Shown: positions 24,969 through 35,010 of the stretch, piece by piece
How positions within the stretch are numbered: position 1 is the first letter of the stretch
Layout of the letters: the number at the start of each line of letters is the position of its first letter
Source: Bradyrhizobium semiaridum
GTDB lineage: Bacteria > Pseudomonadota > Alphaproteobacteria > Rhizobiales > Xanthobacteraceae
DNA length: 64,000 nt
Assembly: GCF_020329505.1 (NCBI RefSeq)
Contig: NZ_JAGKJJ010000017.1
Span: forward strand, 114,874-178,873
Reading direction: 5' to 3'
Program-made: the position numbers and the translations under genes
The notes under the pieces: generated by a model
What the model was told of the DNA's origin: nothing
What the model saw: the letters and a program-made list of their open reading frames with translations, nothing else
The model's database searches: none

Positions 24969-25907
24969 TCAGTAGTCCCAGTACACCGGCACCCAGCGGA
25001 AGTTGTCACCGTCGGCCGCCACATGGCCGACCGATGGGAACGGCAGGTGAGTGGCCACCAGCAGCCCGCCAGTCGTCGCCACTTCCCGCAACAGCTTGAC
25101 GCGAACGCGGGCCGCCTCCTCGGGGTCGTGCTCGAAGCCGTTGTACCACTCGGGGTGTTCGAACCCGACCTGGAAGACGAGATCCCCCGCGAACGTCAGG
25201 CGATCACTCCCGGACACAACGCGGACCACGCTGTGCCCGGGGGTATGGCCGCCGGTGCGCGAGACGATCACGCCCGGCGCGACCTCGTGCTCCTCGTCGA
25301 ACAGCCGCAGGTGGCTCTGGTACTCTTTCCTGAAACGCTTGGCAGCCGATCGCAGCGCGTCCGGGAATCCCGGCGGCATCGAGACGTGGGAGAAGTCGGG
25401 CGACTCCCAGAACTTGACCTCGGCGGCCGCCACGTGGATCCGCAGGTCCGGACTCAACTGCTCCTTCACGCCGTCGACCAACAGGCCGCCGACATGGTCC
25501 ATGTGCATGTGGGTCAGCACCACGTCGGTCACCGACCCGAGATCGATGCCGGCGGCCTCGAGGCGCTTGATCAGCTGCCCGGCGCGCGGCAAGTGCAAAT
25601 CCGGGTCGAGGCCCAGCCCGGCGTCGACCAGGATGGTCTGGCTGCCGCTGCGCACCACGACCACGTTGAGCGCCCAATCGAACGCGTCCGGCGGCAGGAA
25701 CATGTCCTTCAGCCAGGTCGCCCGGACCGACGGGTCGACGTTATGCGCCAGCATCGCGGTCGGCAGCGGCAGCACGCCATCGCTGACCACCATGACGTCG
25801 ATCTCACCGATCTTCAGCGCGTAGCGCGACGGAACCAGCTCGTCGGGCTGCGACCGGCCAGCGTGTACGGTGTTGTCCTGTCTCGTGGCAGGGTTTGTGG
25901 CAATCAT
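24969..25907 (-). CDS. MBL-fold metallo-hydrolase, lactonase-like
   Basis: A 312-residue metallo-beta-lactamase-fold hydrolase with THMHMDHVGG (about residue 133, HxHxDH), a further His in GHTPGHS, the bridging Asp in FAGDLVF and a late His in VATHLPFPSVGH. There is no signal peptide in the first 25 residues, so it is probably cytoplasmic. The architecture is like AttM/AiiA or YtnP lactonases that open N-acyl homoserine lactones, but other substrates are equally possible. GGAGA lies 6 bases before ATG 25907. Confidence 0.87.
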   Translation of the reverse strand: MIATNPATRQDNTVHAGRSQPDELVPSRYALKIGEIDVMVVSDGVLPLPTAMLAHNVDPSVRATWLKDMFLPPDAFDWALNVVVVRSGSQTILVDAGLGLDPDLHLPRAGQLIKRLEAAGIDLGSVTDVVLTHMHMDHVGGLLVDGVKEQLSPDLRIHVAAAEVKFWESPDFSHVSMPPGFPDALRSAAKRFRKEYQSHLRLFDEEHEVAPGVIVSRTGGHTPGHSVVRVVSGSDRLTFAGDLVFQVGFEHPEWYNGFEHDPEEAARVRVKLLREVATTGGLLVATHLPFPSVGHVAADGDNFRWVPVYWDY

Positions 25908-26035
25908 CGTTTGTCTCCATCCGTGGTGAGGATGGCGATGGTGTAACGGATCGGCTCTGCGGCTGCCCCAGCGCGGTTGCCGTCGCTATAGAGCAATTGC
26001 TGCGAACGCAAGTCCCCCAAGTGTATCGATCAGTG

Positions 26036-26121
26036 CGTAGCCCGCATGAACGCAGCGACATGCGGGAACGGCGGCGGCGGCTAGAGCGGTCCCGGACATC
26101 GCTACCCTCATCCGGGCTGCG
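26036..26121. repeat. GTAGCCCGGATGA-family palindromic element
   Basis: Arms GTAGCCCGCATGAACGCAGC and CTCATCCGGGCTGCG (inverted) with the inner ACATGCGGGA/TCCCGGACAT pair. Other copies lie at 48741-48811 and 63233-63307, with a lone piece at 51839-51873. Confidence 0.75.
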
Positions 26122-26202
26122 TGGGCCGATGTCCGTCAGTAGGGCAATGCAGTCTCGAGATCGGCGAAGCCGAGCGGCCGCCAGCCAGGCAGACCCCAGA
26201 CG

Positions 26203-27210
26203 CTACTTGAATCCGATCACCATCGAATCCGGACCAACGAGAGGCTCGAGCTGCGTCCTCGAGAATCCGGCTTCACGCATCCAGGCTTGACAGTCCGCGC
26301 CCGTATAGTCGAACCCACCTTCGGTTTCGATCAGCATATTCAGGCTCATCAAGAGACCAAACGCGTTTTCGCGGCGGTCATCATCGATGATGGCGTCATA
26401 GACAATCACCGCGCCACCCTTCGGCAGCGCAGCAAATGCCTTGGCGAGCAGCGCCTTCTTCTCGGCGAGGTTCCAATCATGCAGGATGTGACCCATGATG
26501 ATGACGTCGGCCTGCGGCAGCGGGTCCTCGAAGAAATTCCCGCCGCGAAACTTCACGCGATCCTGCACGCCGCGCTGCGCGATAAACTCCTCGAAGACCG
26601 GCTTGACCACCGGAAGGTCGAAGCCGATGCCGATGAGGTGCGGATGGGCAGATGCGAGCGTGGCAGGAACCATGCCTTGCGCCGACCCGAGATCCATGAA
26701 AGTCTTGTAGTCGCGCCATGGAAACTTGCCGGCAATGGCCTGGGCCGCACCGGCGCTGATCGCGCTCATTGCGGCCAGAAAGCCGCGCAAACGTGCCGGA
26801 TCGGCATAGAGCGCGGCAAAGAAGTTTTCGCCGCCCTTGCCCTCGTTCTGCAACTCGCCGCTGCGCAGCGCCTCGGTGAGTGAACCCCAGAAGCGATAGA
26901 GCCGGGCATTTGCCATCTCCAGGATGCCGCCGATATAGGACGGCTTGGCGCTATCGAGATAGAGATCGGTCTCGGCGGTGTTGCGGTAGATGCCGTTGTC
27001 GCGCTCCAAGAGCTTGAGCGCCACCAGTGTATCGAGGAAGTCGCGGGCCGATCGCGGATGCAGCGCAAGCTTCTTCTGCAGTGTCGGCAGGTCGGCGCCG
27101 CCATTGGCCAAGGTGCTGAACACGCCGAGCTCGACGGCGCTCAGCAGCGTCTTGGAAGCCCAGAAGCCCATGCCGATCTGCATGATATGGTCGGGTGTTG
27201 CTGTGCTCAT
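26203..27210 (-). CDS. SAM-dependent O-methyltransferase (acetylserotonin/CrtF-like)
   Basis: A 335-residue class I methyltransferase of the plant O-methyltransferase-like family. An N-terminal dimerisation and winged-helix domain (residues 1-95, IGMGFWASKTLLSAVELGVF, LVALKLLERDNGIYRNT) precedes the SAM domain, with TFMDLGSAQGMVPATLA as motif I and IIMGHILHDWNLAEKKALL holding the usual catalytic His. ATG at 27210 (MSTATPDH) is chosen. The frame stays open to 27903 only because it crosses a palindromic repeat and another gene antisense or out of frame. Substrate unknown; small aromatic compounds are typical. Confidence 0.88.
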   Translation of the reverse strand: MSTATPDHIMQIGMGFWASKTLLSAVELGVFSTLANGGADLPTLQKKLALHPRSARDFLDTLVALKLLERDNGIYRNTAETDLYLDSAKPSYIGGILEMANARLYRFWGSLTEALRSGELQNEGKGGENFFAALYADPARLRGFLAAMSAISAGAAQAIAGKFPWRDYKTFMDLGSAQGMVPATLASAHPHLIGIGFDLPVVKPVFEEFIAQRGVQDRVKFRGGNFFEDPLPQADVIIMGHILHDWNLAEKKALLAKAFAALPKGGAVIVYDAIIDDDRRENAFGLLMSLNMLIETEGGFDYTGADCQAWMREAGFSRTQLEPLVGPDSMVIGFK

Positions 27211-27391
27211 GATGTGATCCCAAATTGGCTGTCGCCGCTGTTGCAGCGTATGAAAATTTCGATCTGGATTCGGACCTGTACGCCGGAAGGTGGCAGGGAC
27301 GTGCCACGGCGTCATTTCAAATAACGGCAAACAAATTTGATCGTAACATGTTGAACCGGTGAACGCCATCGGCGAAAAACCAGCGAAATAA

Positions 27392-27428
27392 ATGATCGAT
27401 GGATGCCAGTCCGGCATCCATCGATCAT
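27392..27428 (-). terminator. Perfect 16-bp hairpin terminator
   Basis: ATGATCGATGGATGCC and its exact complement flank a five-base loop. On the minus strand it is followed by TTTATTTC, so it should end transcripts from the phosphodiesterase-like gene upstream. It sits 6 bases past the repeat at 27434. The rest of the 27211-27536 gap holds no gene. Confidence 0.8.
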
Positions 27429-27433
27429 GTTTG

Positions 27434-27540
27434 GCTAAAGCGCGATGAGATTTGGTTGAATCGTCATCGCGCTTCAGCTCTTTATTTGAGCATGGTCTTT
27501 TCGGAACTCCGCTCCGCACTTTTTCCGGATCATGCCTTAG
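27434..27540 (-). repeat. Dispersed ~100-bp palindromic element, copy 2
   Basis: On the minus strand it starts CTAAGGCATGATCCGG and ends in the same AAGCGCGATGACGATT/AATCTCATCGCGCTT hairpin as copy 1 (3448-3548), in the same position relative to its upstream gene. Again its first bases form the gene's TAA stop codon. Confidence 0.88.
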
Positions 27541-29638
27541 CGCAGGACCTCGCGCAGCACGTCGCCGTCGACCTGATGCGGTGCGGCGCCCAGGATCCGC
27601 ATGATGGTCGGCGCCACGTCGATATTGCGCATCCGCCGCACCACCGTGTTCTGGCGGATCTGCGGCCCGGCGGCGATGAACGTCGCGCTCATCACCGGGA
27701 GCTCCGGATCGTGGCCATGGGCGCCATAGAAGTTCGGCATCGACAGCGTGGTGGTGGCCGCGTTGAATGCGGCGTCCCCCTTGCGCGCGACGCCGGGATT
27801 CTGCACGCCGTCGAAATTGTAGCCGGGAGCCATCAGCGCGAACACGTCGCCATAGTCCTGGCCGATGGTCTTGCTGAGGCACTGGCCGGTGCCGGCGTCG
27901 CATTGCAGCGGCCGGGTCTCGACGACAGTGAAGATGCGCTGGTCATTGAGCGAATAGTTGAAGCGCACATTGGGGTCGACCGCGTTCTTCACCGCATCGG
28001 TAATCTGCGTGACGAGGGCCCGGTAGGTCGCCAGATCGACGGTGCCGCCGAGCTCGCGGTTCTGCAGGTTGACATAGATGTCCGCAGCCGGACCTGAGGT
28101 GCGGATCGCGATCTTGCTGGTATCGATGCCAGCGTTGCGCAGGATGTTGGTGAGATTGACCGAGGTGTGGAACGGCGCGAAGCCGTGATCCGACACCACG
28201 ATCACGTTGCTGTCGCGGCCCGCCGCATCGGCGATCCGCTTCACCGCCTTGTCGGCGGTCTGGTAGGCGAAGCGGATGTAGGAGGCGTAGCGCTTGACCT
28301 TGTCAGCATCCTGGTTGGCGCCGATCGAATTCGGGTCGGCGGGGTTGGTGCCCTGGCGGGGATCGGTCAGCAGGAACTGGTGCTCGGAGCCGTCGGGTTG
28401 TTCGATATAGACCATGACCAGATCGGCGTCGGGGTGGGTCTTGATCGCGCGCTCGCCGATGTCAGCCTGGTAGCGCACGAAGGTCTTCACCATGTCCTCG
28501 TACATCGTCTCGATCTCGATATCCGGGAAATTGGTGAACCCCGGGCTCAGGCGCTCCGGGATGCGGAAGTCGGCCTGCGGACGCCAGAACCCGATGTTGT
28601 TGTTGATGTCGTCGACATCGGCGAGAACCGGCGTGTTGCGCGGAATGAAGTTGGCACCGTAGCGGGCGAAGCGCACCGTCGAGAGGTCGGGCGCCAGCGC
28701 CGAGACGAAATACGCGGCACCGACCTTCGCGCCGCTGCCTTCGAAGAAGAACGGCGCGTTCTCACCGCCGAACTTGGCATAGGCCGGTCCGGTCGACGGC
28801 GCGTGGAACGGTCCCGCGGTGATGCCTCTGATAGCATCGAAGAACACCAGCGTGTCGTAGTTGACCTTGCGGTCATTGGTGGTGTCGATCGCCGCGACGC
28901 GGATCGAATATTTGACGTCGAGCGTCGAGGCGTTGGTGCAGGTCGCGGTCGCCGCCGAGGAGCAGGAGAACGTCTCGATCGGATTTGTCGTCACCAGCAC
29001 CGGGCTGTAGGAGAAGCGGCCCGCAGCCTGCAGCGCCGTCACAATGCCCGGATCGTTCGTGAAGTCGCTGCGCGACAGCGAGAAACCCTGGGCCCCGATG
29101 CCGCCGAACGCACCGAACGGCACGGTGAAGTCGGTGGTGCGGATCGGCTGTGCCGCCTGCACCACGGTGTTGTTGATGGAGATGGTGGCGCCGTCGCCGC
29201 GCCGCTGATGCTGCCGGAGATCGGCCCGACGATCGGCTGGAACGTGTTCGAGGGGATGTCGTTATGGACCGCCGTCGAACCAGTCGCGATCGCGATGTGC
29301 GACACCGCGGTGAGCGACGGCGATGCCGTCACGTTCTGCAGCGCCACTGCGCCGCGGCGAGAGAGCCGGGCGAGGCCGCCGTCACGCGGCAGCACGCCTT
29401 CCTCGATGTATTTCTGGATGAAATCGGGCTTTGCGCCATCGAGCGAGATCATCACCACGCGCGGCTTGCGGCCGTGATGGCCGCCGTCATGGTCCTGATC
29501 GTGATCATGACCGCGGGAATCGCCGCCGCGATCACCATTGTCGCCGTCCTGGCCGGCGCACGCCGGAGTTGCAACGCACGCCAGGGATGCGACAAGCGAC
29601 ATCGCCGACGTGATGGAAAGGAATGTCTTCAAGTTCAT
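27537..29638 (-). pseudogene. Frameshifted alkaline-phosphatase-superfamily phosphodiesterase
   Basis: A type I phosphodiesterase/nucleotide pyrophosphatase-like gene split by one frameshift near 29190-29205. The first frame (start 29638) has a signal peptide (MNLKTFLSITSAMSLVASLA, then CVATPACAG), a D/H/G-rich linker (residues 30-55), the metal Asp in VVMISLDGAKPDF and the nucleophile region ASPSLTAVSHIA. After about residue 150 it runs into wrong frame just after GPISGSISGA. The second frame continues with DGATISINN and carries VIVVSDHGFAPFH and the late His in YGAHGHDPE. One inserted base would restore about 700 residues. Loss may be very recent, or a sequencing error. Confidence 0.8.
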
Positions 29639-29807
29639 CAGAAAGCCCCTCGTGGTCGCTGCGCAAATGCGGAAATGCTCAGCAATCTTCGAGGGCCTGG
29701 CTGACGCGCATGTGACGCGCGTGCGACGAGGCAACGACAGGGCGTCGTTGTGTCACACGCGCCATGTGGGCTCACGCGAAGAACCTTCGTGAACACAATG
29801 CGCTAGT

Positions 29808-29919
29808 GCATGATGCGGAAAACTGTGAAGCGGGTGTCGCTCGCGACAAACGCAAAGTGTTTGCGCGGAGACCAGGTTCAAAGAGCGGGCCCAAGCGCGA
29901 TGACGATGGTTCATCGCGC
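29808..29919 (+). repeat. Dispersed ~100-bp palindromic element, diverged copy 3
   Basis: GCATGATGCGGAAAACTGTG at the left and CAAGCGCGATGACGATGG with TCATCGCGC at the right match copies 1 and 2 with many changes, in the opposite orientation. It lies in the 29639-29976 gap, where no gene was seen, and overlaps no coding end. Confidence 0.6.
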
Positions 29920-29976
29920 ATTTCAACCTGTGTTTTCGTATCGAGTCGGCCGATGTAACGGCTGGATGACGACGCG

Positions 29977-30453
29977 TTACGGCGTCGGTGCCGGCGCCTT
30001 CCGCCGCACTCGCTTGATGGTGCCGGAGAAAGAGAACAGCGGCCGCGTGCCCGACATCAGCATGCCGCGCACGAAGATCAGCGACATGCCGGCACGCATG
30101 ACTTCGCCCACACATTCGATCAGCTCGCCCTTGCGGGCGGCGTCGAGGAATTCCGAGGCGAACGACACCGTGACGCCGGAACCCTGCAGCACCGGGGTGG
30201 CGAGGGCGAACAAGCAGTAATCGGCGAATGTCATAAAGCAGCCGCCATGGACGTTGCCGGAGCCGTTGAGGTGCTTCTCGACGACCCGGAACGCGCAGGT
30301 CACGCGGCCGTTCTCGTCGACCCGATGGTAGAACGGCCCGGTATGGGTCTCGAAATTGTCGCGCCGCCAGGTTCGCCAGCCGGCGAATTCGCCGTCGGTT
30401 TCGATCTGGATGCCGTATTTGTCGAGGGATGCAGTCTGGGACAGGTCGTTCAC
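29977..30453 (-). CDS. PaaI-type hotdog-fold thioesterase
   Basis: A 158-residue hotdog protein of the PaaI thioesterase group. The active-site segment is LNGSGNVHGGCFMTFADYCLFALA (about residues 63-86), where HGG and the following Asp are typical, and VTVSFASEFLDAARKGELIECVGEV forms the outer strand. It probably hydrolyses an acyl-CoA, substrate unknown. GTG start at 30453. Divergent from purL. Confidence 0.88.
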   Translation of the reverse strand: MNDLSQTASLDKYGIQIETDGEFAGWRTWRRDNFETHTGPFYHRVDENGRVTCAFRVVEKHLNGSGNVHGGCFMTFADYCLFALATPVLQGSGVTVSFASEFLDAARKGELIECVGEVMRAGMSLIFVRGMLMSGTRPLFSFSGTIKRVRRKAPAPTP

Positions 30454-30614
30454 GAAAATGGGCCTTCAATCCGGAGTTTCGGTCCTTAAATCCGATCCGT
30501 CCTCAATGTGCAAATCCGGCGCCCGGTGGCGGGCGGCCGCAAAGCTCTGGACAGGGGCAAAATGCCCCCTAAAAGGCCTTTTCGCCCCCGTTCGATCTAC
30601 CTATTAAGGGTCCC

Positions 30615-32834
<2,220 letters not shown>

Positions 32835-32886
32835 TCCGGCAGGAATTTACCTCGCCCCGCTCACGCGGAAGGGAGTATCGACCGCT

Positions 32887-33144
32887 TTATCTGCCGCGGA
32901 TGGCGCGCCACAGGAAGATGATGATGCAGGCGCCGATGAAGCCGGCGACCAGGTAGGCGATCCAGCCGCCGCCGAGCGACACGCCGATCAGGGCCAGCAG
33001 CCAGTTCGCCAGCGCCGCGCCGACGATGCCGAGGATGATGTTCATGAGGATACCGGTTCCGGACTTCATGAACATCTCGGCAAACCAGCCAGCCAATCCT
33101 CCGACGATGATGGCGGCGATCCATCCGATTTGCGGGTCGTTCAT
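32887..33144 (-). CDS. GlsB/YeaQ/YmgE family small membrane protein
   Basis: An 85-residue inner-membrane protein with three hydrophobic helices and the Gly-rich GGLAGWFAEMFMKSGTGILMNIILGIVGA pattern of the transglycosylase-associated (GlsB/YeaQ/YmgE) family. The exact role is unknown; relatives respond to stress. GGGAG precedes the ATG by eight bases. A partial copy of a CCTCGCCCCGCT repeat edge is at 32849-32860, between purL and this convergent gene. Confidence 0.88.
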   Translation of the reverse strand: MNDPQIGWIAAIIVGGLAGWFAEMFMKSGTGILMNIILGIVGAALANWLLALIGVSLGGGWIAYLVAGFIGACIIIFLWRAIRGR

Positions 33145-33285
33145 CTGACACTCCCTGGGTCAAGCAGTATCGAGAGCATAACCGAGAATCACCGACCGGC
33201 ATGTGTCAATCGTCACCTGTCCCCCGCTTGTCGGGCGTGGCCGGCTTGATTCGTTGCGCCGAATCGGGACGCGCGAGGCTGGGTC

Positions 33286-33762
33286 TCAGCGCTGCCGCTT
33301 GCGGGCGCGCCTCCGCTCGGCGGCGGTGATCAGGATGCGCGGGCCCGCGCCCTGCGCCCCGAGCCTGTCGTCGGCGTTGCGCAGCGGGCAATCGGTGACC
33401 GACAGGCAGCCGCAGCCGATGCACTTGAACAGCTTGTCGCGGAGGTCGGTGAGGTCGTCGATCCGCTGTTGCAGCGTCTCGGTCCAGGCGCTCATGGCGC
33501 GCGACCATTCGCGCATGGTCGGGGCGCGGTCGAGCGGGATCGCCGCGAAGGTCCGCCTGATCTCCTCCAGGGGAATTCCGGCGCGCTGTGCGATTCTGAT
33601 CACGGCGATCCGGCGCAGCACACCGCGCATGTAACGCCGCTGATTGCCGCTGGTGCGCCGGCTCGCGATCAGTCCCTTGCTCTCGTAGAAGTGAAGCGTG
33701 GAGACCGCGAGCCCGCTGCGCCGCGCCACTTCGCCGACCGAAAGCTCCGCTGCCAACGCCAT
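33286..33762 (-). CDS. soxR: Redox-sensitive transcriptional activator SoxR
   Basis: A 158-residue MerR-family regulator. The helix-turn-helix (residues 7-30, LSVGEVARRSGLAVSTLHFYESKGLI) is followed by a coiled dimer helix. The [2Fe-2S] cluster motif CIGCGCLSVTDC begins about residue 114. SoxR activates when the cluster is oxidised by redox-active compounds. Just upstream is a palindrome matching the SoxR box. Unlike enteric SoxR there is no soxS here, fitting direct control of target genes as in Pseudomonas. Confidence 0.96.
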   Translation of the reverse strand: MALAAELSVGEVARRSGLAVSTLHFYESKGLIASRRTSGNQRRYMRGVLRRIAVIRIAQRAGIPLEEIRRTFAAIPLDRAPTMREWSRAMSAWTETLQQRIDDLTDLRDKLFKCIGCGCLSVTDCPLRNADDRLGAQGAGPRILITAAERRRARKRQR

Positions 33763-33789
33763 TGTTAGAAGTCCTGCAAGCCGCCCGCC

Positions 33790-33820
33790 TTGACCTCAAC
33801 TATACTTGAGGTTCTATATC
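33790..33820 (+). promoter_or_regulatory. SoxR box within a 19-bp-spaced promoter of the efflux operon
   Basis: A -35 TTGACC (33790-33795) and -10 TATATC (33815-33820) are separated by exactly 19 bases, the long spacer typical of MerR/SoxR activation. The 18-base palindrome CCTCAACTATACTTGAGG (33794-33811) overlaps the spacer and matches the SoxR box consensus CCTCAAGTTAACTTGAGG except at central bases. Confidence 0.88.
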
Positions 33821-33885
33821 ATCGGCCGGCTTGCAGGGGCAAGCTTCCGGCGGCATTCCGTCGGGTTCGCTGTTCTGGATTGGAA

Positions 33886-34989
33886 ATGCCGTCCGCATCA
33901 TCAGATTCGCGCGGGTCGCTGCGCGCTCGCGCAATGCCGTTCGGCATTGTTCTCGTGTTGATCATCGCAGCCGCGGCCGCGCTGTTCGCCTCGCGCGGCG
34001 ACCGCGCCGCGGCCACGACGACCGCCGAGCCGCCGCCGACACCGGTCGCGGCGATGATGGTGCGCAGCGAAGCCTTGCCGCGCTCGATCGAGGCGATCGG
34101 CTCGCTGCAGGCGGTGCGCCAGGTGACGCTGGCGCCCGAGGTGGCCGGACGCGTCACCGCGATCAATTTCGAGGCGGGCACCGATGTCGCCGCCGGCACC
34201 GCGCTGGTGCAGCTCTATGACGCGCCGCTGCGTGCCTCCCGCACCGTTGCGGTCTCGAAGGGACGCTTCGCGCAGTTGCAGGAGAAGCGTTCGCAGGGGC
34301 TCGCGCCGTCGGGCTTCGTCACCCAAGAGGTGTTGCAGCAGCGGCAGGAGGATCTCAAGCAGGCCGACGCCAGCGTCGAGCAGCTCGATGCGCAGATCGC
34401 GCAACTGACGATCCGGGCGCCGTTCGCCGGCCAGATCGGCCTGCGCAAGGTCAATCTCGGGCAATACGTCAATGCCGGCGACGCGCTCGCCACGCTGACC
34501 GCGCTCGACCAGCTCTACGTCAATTTCACCGTTCCGCAGCAGCGCCTGTCAAATCTGAAGGTGGGAGGCGCGGTGACGATCCGTACCGACGCTTTCCCCG
34601 ATCGGGAGTTCGAGGCGAAAATCAATGCCATCGAACCGCAGGTCGCCGAGGACACCCGCAATGTCCTCGTGCAGGCCCTGTTCGACAATCCCGACCGGCT
34701 GCTGCGGCCGGGCCTGTTCGTGATGGTCAATGTCGTGCTGCCGCCGCAGCCTGACGCGATCGTGGTGCCGGTCACAGCGATCCAGACCTCAGCATCCGGC
34801 GAGAGCGTGCTGGTGGTGCGCGACAGCAAGGCGGTCGCCGTCGCGGTCAGGACCGGCCAGCGCATCGGCGAGCGCGTCGTGGTCGAGCAGGGGCTGTCGG
34901 CGGGCGACCATATCGTCACTGCCGGCCAGCTCCGCGTCATGCCCGGCGCGACCGTGCAGATGACGATGGCCGAGGAGAAGGGGCGCTGA
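33886..34989 (+). CDS. RND efflux periplasmic adaptor (MexH-like)
   Basis: A 367-residue membrane-fusion protein anchored by an N-terminal helix (MPFGIVLVLIIAAAAALFA, residues about 17-35). Lipoyl-like halves (LAPEVAGRVTAINFEAGTDV and LTIRAPFAGQIGLRKVNLGQYV) flank an alpha hairpin. The following beta-barrel domain ends near TVQMTM. ATG at 33886 has GGATTGGA upstream; the in-frame start at 33790 would read through the SoxR-box promoter. It joins the RND permease and an outer-membrane channel, which must be encoded elsewhere. Confidence 0.93.
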   Translation: MPSASSDSRGSLRARAMPFGIVLVLIIAAAAALFASRGDRAAATTTAEPPPTPVAAMMVRSEALPRSIEAIGSLQAVRQVTLAPEVAGRVTAINFEAGTDVAAGTALVQLYDAPLRASRTVAVSKGRFAQLQEKRSQGLAPSGFVTQEVLQQRQEDLKQADASVEQLDAQIAQLTIRAPFAGQIGLRKVNLGQYVNAGDALATLTALDQLYVNFTVPQQRLSNLKVGGAVTIRTDAFPDREFEAKINAIEPQVAEDTRNVLVQALFDNPDRLLRPGLFVMVNVVLPPQPDAIVVPVTAIQTSASGESVLVVRDSKAVAVAVRTGQRIGERVVVEQGLSAGDHIVTAGQLRVMPGATVQMTMAEEKGR

Positions 34990-35010
34990 CATCAGCGCCG
35001 GGTCAGCATC

